Below, in pieces: positions 7,081 to 8,404 of a stretch of 8,404 nucleotides of DNA. Under the pieces are notes generated by a model, which did no database searches, had not been told where the DNA came from, and was given only the letters and a program-made list of their open reading frames with translations. Source of the DNA: an uncultured Clostridia bacterium (GTDB lineage Bacteria; Bacillota; Clostridia; Oscillospirales; Acutalibacteraceae); NCBI GenBank assembly GCA_947174455.1, contig CAMWIZ010000025.1, positions 1 through 8,404 on the forward strand, written 5' to 3'. Position 1 is the stretch's first letter; every line of letters starts with the position of its first letter. The translations under genes were made by a program, and so were the position numbers.

Positions 7081-7195
7081 GCCGCTTATTATGGGTAACT
7101 AAAACAGAGTGAAACATATCTGTGCCTACATTCGTTCCTATTTTGGAATTGAGAACTAATAGCGAGTCTATAAAGAAAGTGCAGGTGTCTGCCAA
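7081..7195 (+). ncRNA. Candidate rplU (L21) leader RNA
   Basis: The untranslated stretch between the predicted start site and rplU can form several small hairpins: ACAGA/TCTGT (7104-7108 with 7119-7123), TTCC/GGAA around a TATTTT loop (7135-7138 with 7145-7148, extendable by TTC/GAA at 7131-7133 and 7153-7155), ATAG/CTAT (7159-7162 with 7168-7171), and GCAG-GTGT-CTGC (7181-7192). The last holds the likely Shine-Dalgarno AGGTG (7183-7187), eight bases from the ATG, so folding could limit L21 translation. Many Firmicutes have a conserved L21 leader here that is thought to be autogenously controlled. I infer membership from position and folding, not from a covariance-model match. Confidence 0.5.
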
Positions 7196-7507
7196 ATGTA
7201 TGCAATTATTGAAACAGGCGGAAAGCAGTACAAGGTAGAGAACGGTTCCGTTATCTTCGTTGAAAAGCTTGACGTTAATGAAGAAGAGACAATTAACTTT
7301 GATGTTGTTGCTGTAGGTGCTCAAGACAGTTTTGTTACGGGTGCTCCTTATGTAAAGAACGCTACTGTTACAGGTACAGTTCTTAAAAACGGTAAGGGCA
7401 AGAAGATTACAGTTTCCACTTACAAGCCTAAGAAGGGCGAGAAGCGTAAGCTCGGTCACAGACAGCCTTATACAAAGGTTCAGATTACTACAGTTGATAT
7501 GAAGTAA
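7196..7507 (+). CDS. rplU: 50S ribosomal protein L21
   Basis: A 103-residue protein, typical L21 length, beginning [17 protein letters not shown] and ending with the basic [11 protein letters not shown] segment that contacts 23S rRNA. The middle [15 protein letters not shown] is the conserved basic stretch. It binds 23S rRNA in the large subunit. The start is fixed by the family N-terminus and by AGGTG at 7183-7187. It is the first gene of a three-gene operon and its stop overlaps the prp start by one base (TAATG). Confidence 0.97.
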   Translation: MYAIIETGGKQYKVENGSVIFVEKLDVNEEETINFDVVAVGAQDSFVTGAPYVKNATVTGTVLKNGKGKKITVSTYKPKKGEKRKLGHRQPYTKVQITTVDMK

Positions 7508-7827
7508 TGACAGAGGTAAATTTCTATACCACTGGCAAGGGTGAGCTTTTGGGGTTTCACGTAAGCGGCCACAGCGGCTTCGCCGAGGAAGGCGAGGATA
7601 TAGTATGTGCCGCAGTAAGCTCAGCGTCCTATATGGCGGTAAACACTATTACAGATGTTATGCACATAGATGCGGACATTTCCTTAGACGATGCAGAGTT
7701 GGTGTTTAGAATTTTCTCAAAAAATGCATCTGCTTGCAGAGATATTCTGCAAGGCTTCAAGTTGCATATGCTCAACTTAGAGGAGCAATATCAAAATTAC
7801 ATTAGAGTAAAATATACGGAGGTGTAA
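7507..7827 (+). CDS. prp: Ribosomal-processing cysteine protease Prp (YsxB family)
   Basis: A 106-residue protein with the Prp catalytic pair: His22 in [14 protein letters not shown] and Cys34 in [12 protein letters not shown], the same spacing and numbering as known for the Staphylococcus aureus enzyme. Prp removes the N-terminal extension of L27, which Firmicutes need for a working ribosome. The target is present in the next gene, where L27 begins MLKVNIQLF before AHKKG. There is no clear ribosome binding site before the ATG; the TAATG overlap with rplU suggests coupled re-initiation and so lower expression than L21 and L27. The order L21-Prp-L27 is a Firmicute hallmark. Confidence 0.95.
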   Translation: MTEVNFYTTGKGELLGFHVSGHSGFAEEGEDIVCAAVSSASYMAVNTITDVMHIDADISLDDAELVFRIFSKNASACRDILQGFKLHMLNLEEQYQNYIRVKYTEV

Positions 7828-7832
7828 AGGTT

Positions 7833-8117
7833 ATGTTGAAGGTTAATATTCAGCTTTTCGCTCATAAAAAAGGTTCAGGTTCTACAAAGAACGGTCGTGA
7901 CTCTGAGTCCAAGCGTCTTGGTGCAAAGCGTGCTGACGGTCAGTTCGTACTTGCAGGCAACATTCTTGTTAAGCAGCGTGGAACACACATCCATCCGGGT
8001 GAGAATGTAGGTCGTGGCTCCGATGATACATTGTTCGCTACAATCGACGGTATTGTACGTTTCGAGCGTTTGGGTCGTGATCGCAAGAAGGTTTCTGTTT
8101 ACGCAGCTGAGCAGTAA
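7833..8117 (+). CDS. rpmA: 50S ribosomal protein L27 with Prp-cleaved N-terminal extension
   Basis: A 94-residue L27. The mature part [21 protein letters not shown] is highly conserved; its N-terminal tail reaches the peptidyl transferase centre. In front sits MLKVNIQLF, the extension that Prp cuts after Phe9, which would leave Ala10 as the mature N-terminus. The C-terminal half ([28 protein letters not shown]) is standard. The start at 7833 has GGAGG at 7818-7822, placed across the end of prp, ten bases upstream. An intrinsic terminator follows 29 bases after the stop, so obg, which often comes next in Firmicutes, is not co-transcribed here. Confidence 0.97.
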   Translation: MLKVNIQLFAHKKGSGSTKNGRDSESKRLGAKRADGQFVLAGNILVKQRGTHIHPGENVGRGSDDTLFATIDGIVRFERLGRDRKKVSVYAAEQ

Positions 8118-8146
8118 TCTGTTTGCACACTTAATAAGTATAAGAC

Positions 8147-8181
8147 GGGAGCGGTAAAGGTTTATCGCTCCCTTTTGTTTT
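8147..8181 (+). terminator. Intrinsic terminator of rplU-prp-rpmA
   Basis: GGGAGCGGTAAA (8147-8158) pairs with TTTATCGCTCCC (8161-8172) over 12 positions with one G-U pair, around a two-base turn, followed by TTTTGTTTT (8173-8181). The stem is GC-rich at its base and the U tract immediately follows, as expected for a rho-independent terminator. Confidence 0.93.
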
Positions 8182-8200
8182 AATTTAAACTAATGCTAAT

Positions 8201-8285
8201 TCTACTCCCATTAGTAGACAATATTTGTCGTTAAATTCCGCATATCTGCGTCAGAAAACCTTACCGGGCGTCAGCCCGCTTGCGG
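8201..8285. other. Cluster of short perfect hairpins, possible structured or dispersed repeat
   Basis: Downstream of the terminator, five small perfect inverted repeats follow one another: TCTACT/AGTAGA (8201-8218), GACAA/TTGTC (8217-8229), CGCA/TGCG (8239-8250), CGGGC/GCCCG (8265-8278) and CCGC/GCGG (8276-8285). CAGAAAA (8252-8258) can also pair with TTTTCTG (8309-8315), enclosing the GC-rich pair. The GC-rich core stands out in AT-rich sequence. No coding frame of note is present in 8182-8404, and nothing recognisable was seen in 8330-8404. It may be a repeat element or part of an RNA; I do not recognise the family. Confidence 0.35.
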
Positions 8286-8404
8286 CTTTCTTCCTTAATC
8301 TGAAAAAATTTTCTGTTCGAATCTTTATCTACTCCAGAGAGCAAAATTAGTATAAAGTAAGGCATAATAAATCTTGTTTTAATTTCTATATAAGTGTTTA
8401 GAGA

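Noticed and set aside
8311..8327. GTTCGAATC resembling a tRNA T-loop
   Set aside because: The flanks do not form a T-stem beyond one pair, and no acceptor or anticodon stem could be placed.
8268..8366. Short minus-strand reading frame of about 33 codons
   Set aside because: It runs through the hairpin cluster, has no ribosome binding site that I can see and matches no known protein.
1..8404. CRISPR, transposase, phage or toxin-antitoxin content
   Set aside because: No repeat-spacer array, no recognisable transposase or integrase, and no paired small toxin/antitoxin genes were found on either strand.

Overview
The window is a stretch of a low-to-moderate GC Firmicute genome, most likely a gut-type Clostridia (Ruminococcaceae/Oscillospiraceae-like). 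Evidence for this is the strong GGAGG-type ribosome binding sites, the ATGA start/stop overlaps, a consensus sigma-A promoter, and the rplU-prp-rpmA order with a Prp-cleaved N-terminal extension on L27, which is typical of Firmicutes. Genus cannot be fixed from sequence alone.

Layout. Bases 1-242 hold, on the minus strand, an AT-rich internal piece of a HisA-like isomerase (closest in style to Bacteroidota HisA). It stops abruptly around base 240, where the plus strand begins in the middle of trpE. Both genes are cut at the same point, so this is either a real rearrangement breakpoint or, more likely in my view, a chimeric assembly join. From 243 to 6974 runs a tryptophan operon: trpE (3' two thirds), trpG, trpD, trpC, trpF, a cytidine-deaminase-like gene with a frameshift near its 5' end, a small zinc-ribbon protein, trpB and trpA. 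trpE/G, trpG/D and trpB/A overlap by four bases and trpC/F by eight.

A 221-base gap then holds a perfect TTGACA-17-TACAAT promoter and a roughly 115-nt leader with several small hairpins, the last of which contains the rplU Shine-Dalgarno sequence. rplU (L21), prp (the cysteine protease that trims L27) and rpmA (L27) follow and end at a strong intrinsic terminator (8147-8181). The last 223 bases have no convincing gene but contain a run of short perfect hairpins that looks like a structured or dispersed repeat element.

How the genes work together: TrpE/TrpG make anthranilate from chorismate and glutamine, TrpD adds phosphoribose, TrpF isomerises, TrpC closes the indole ring, and TrpA/TrpB make tryptophan. 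As the window stands the pathway lacks the TrpE N-terminal third, and the operon's own promoter and leader are not present. The two unassigned genes between trpF and trpB are the least explained part of the operon. I saw no phage, CRISPR, transposon, or clearly new defence or metabolic system.
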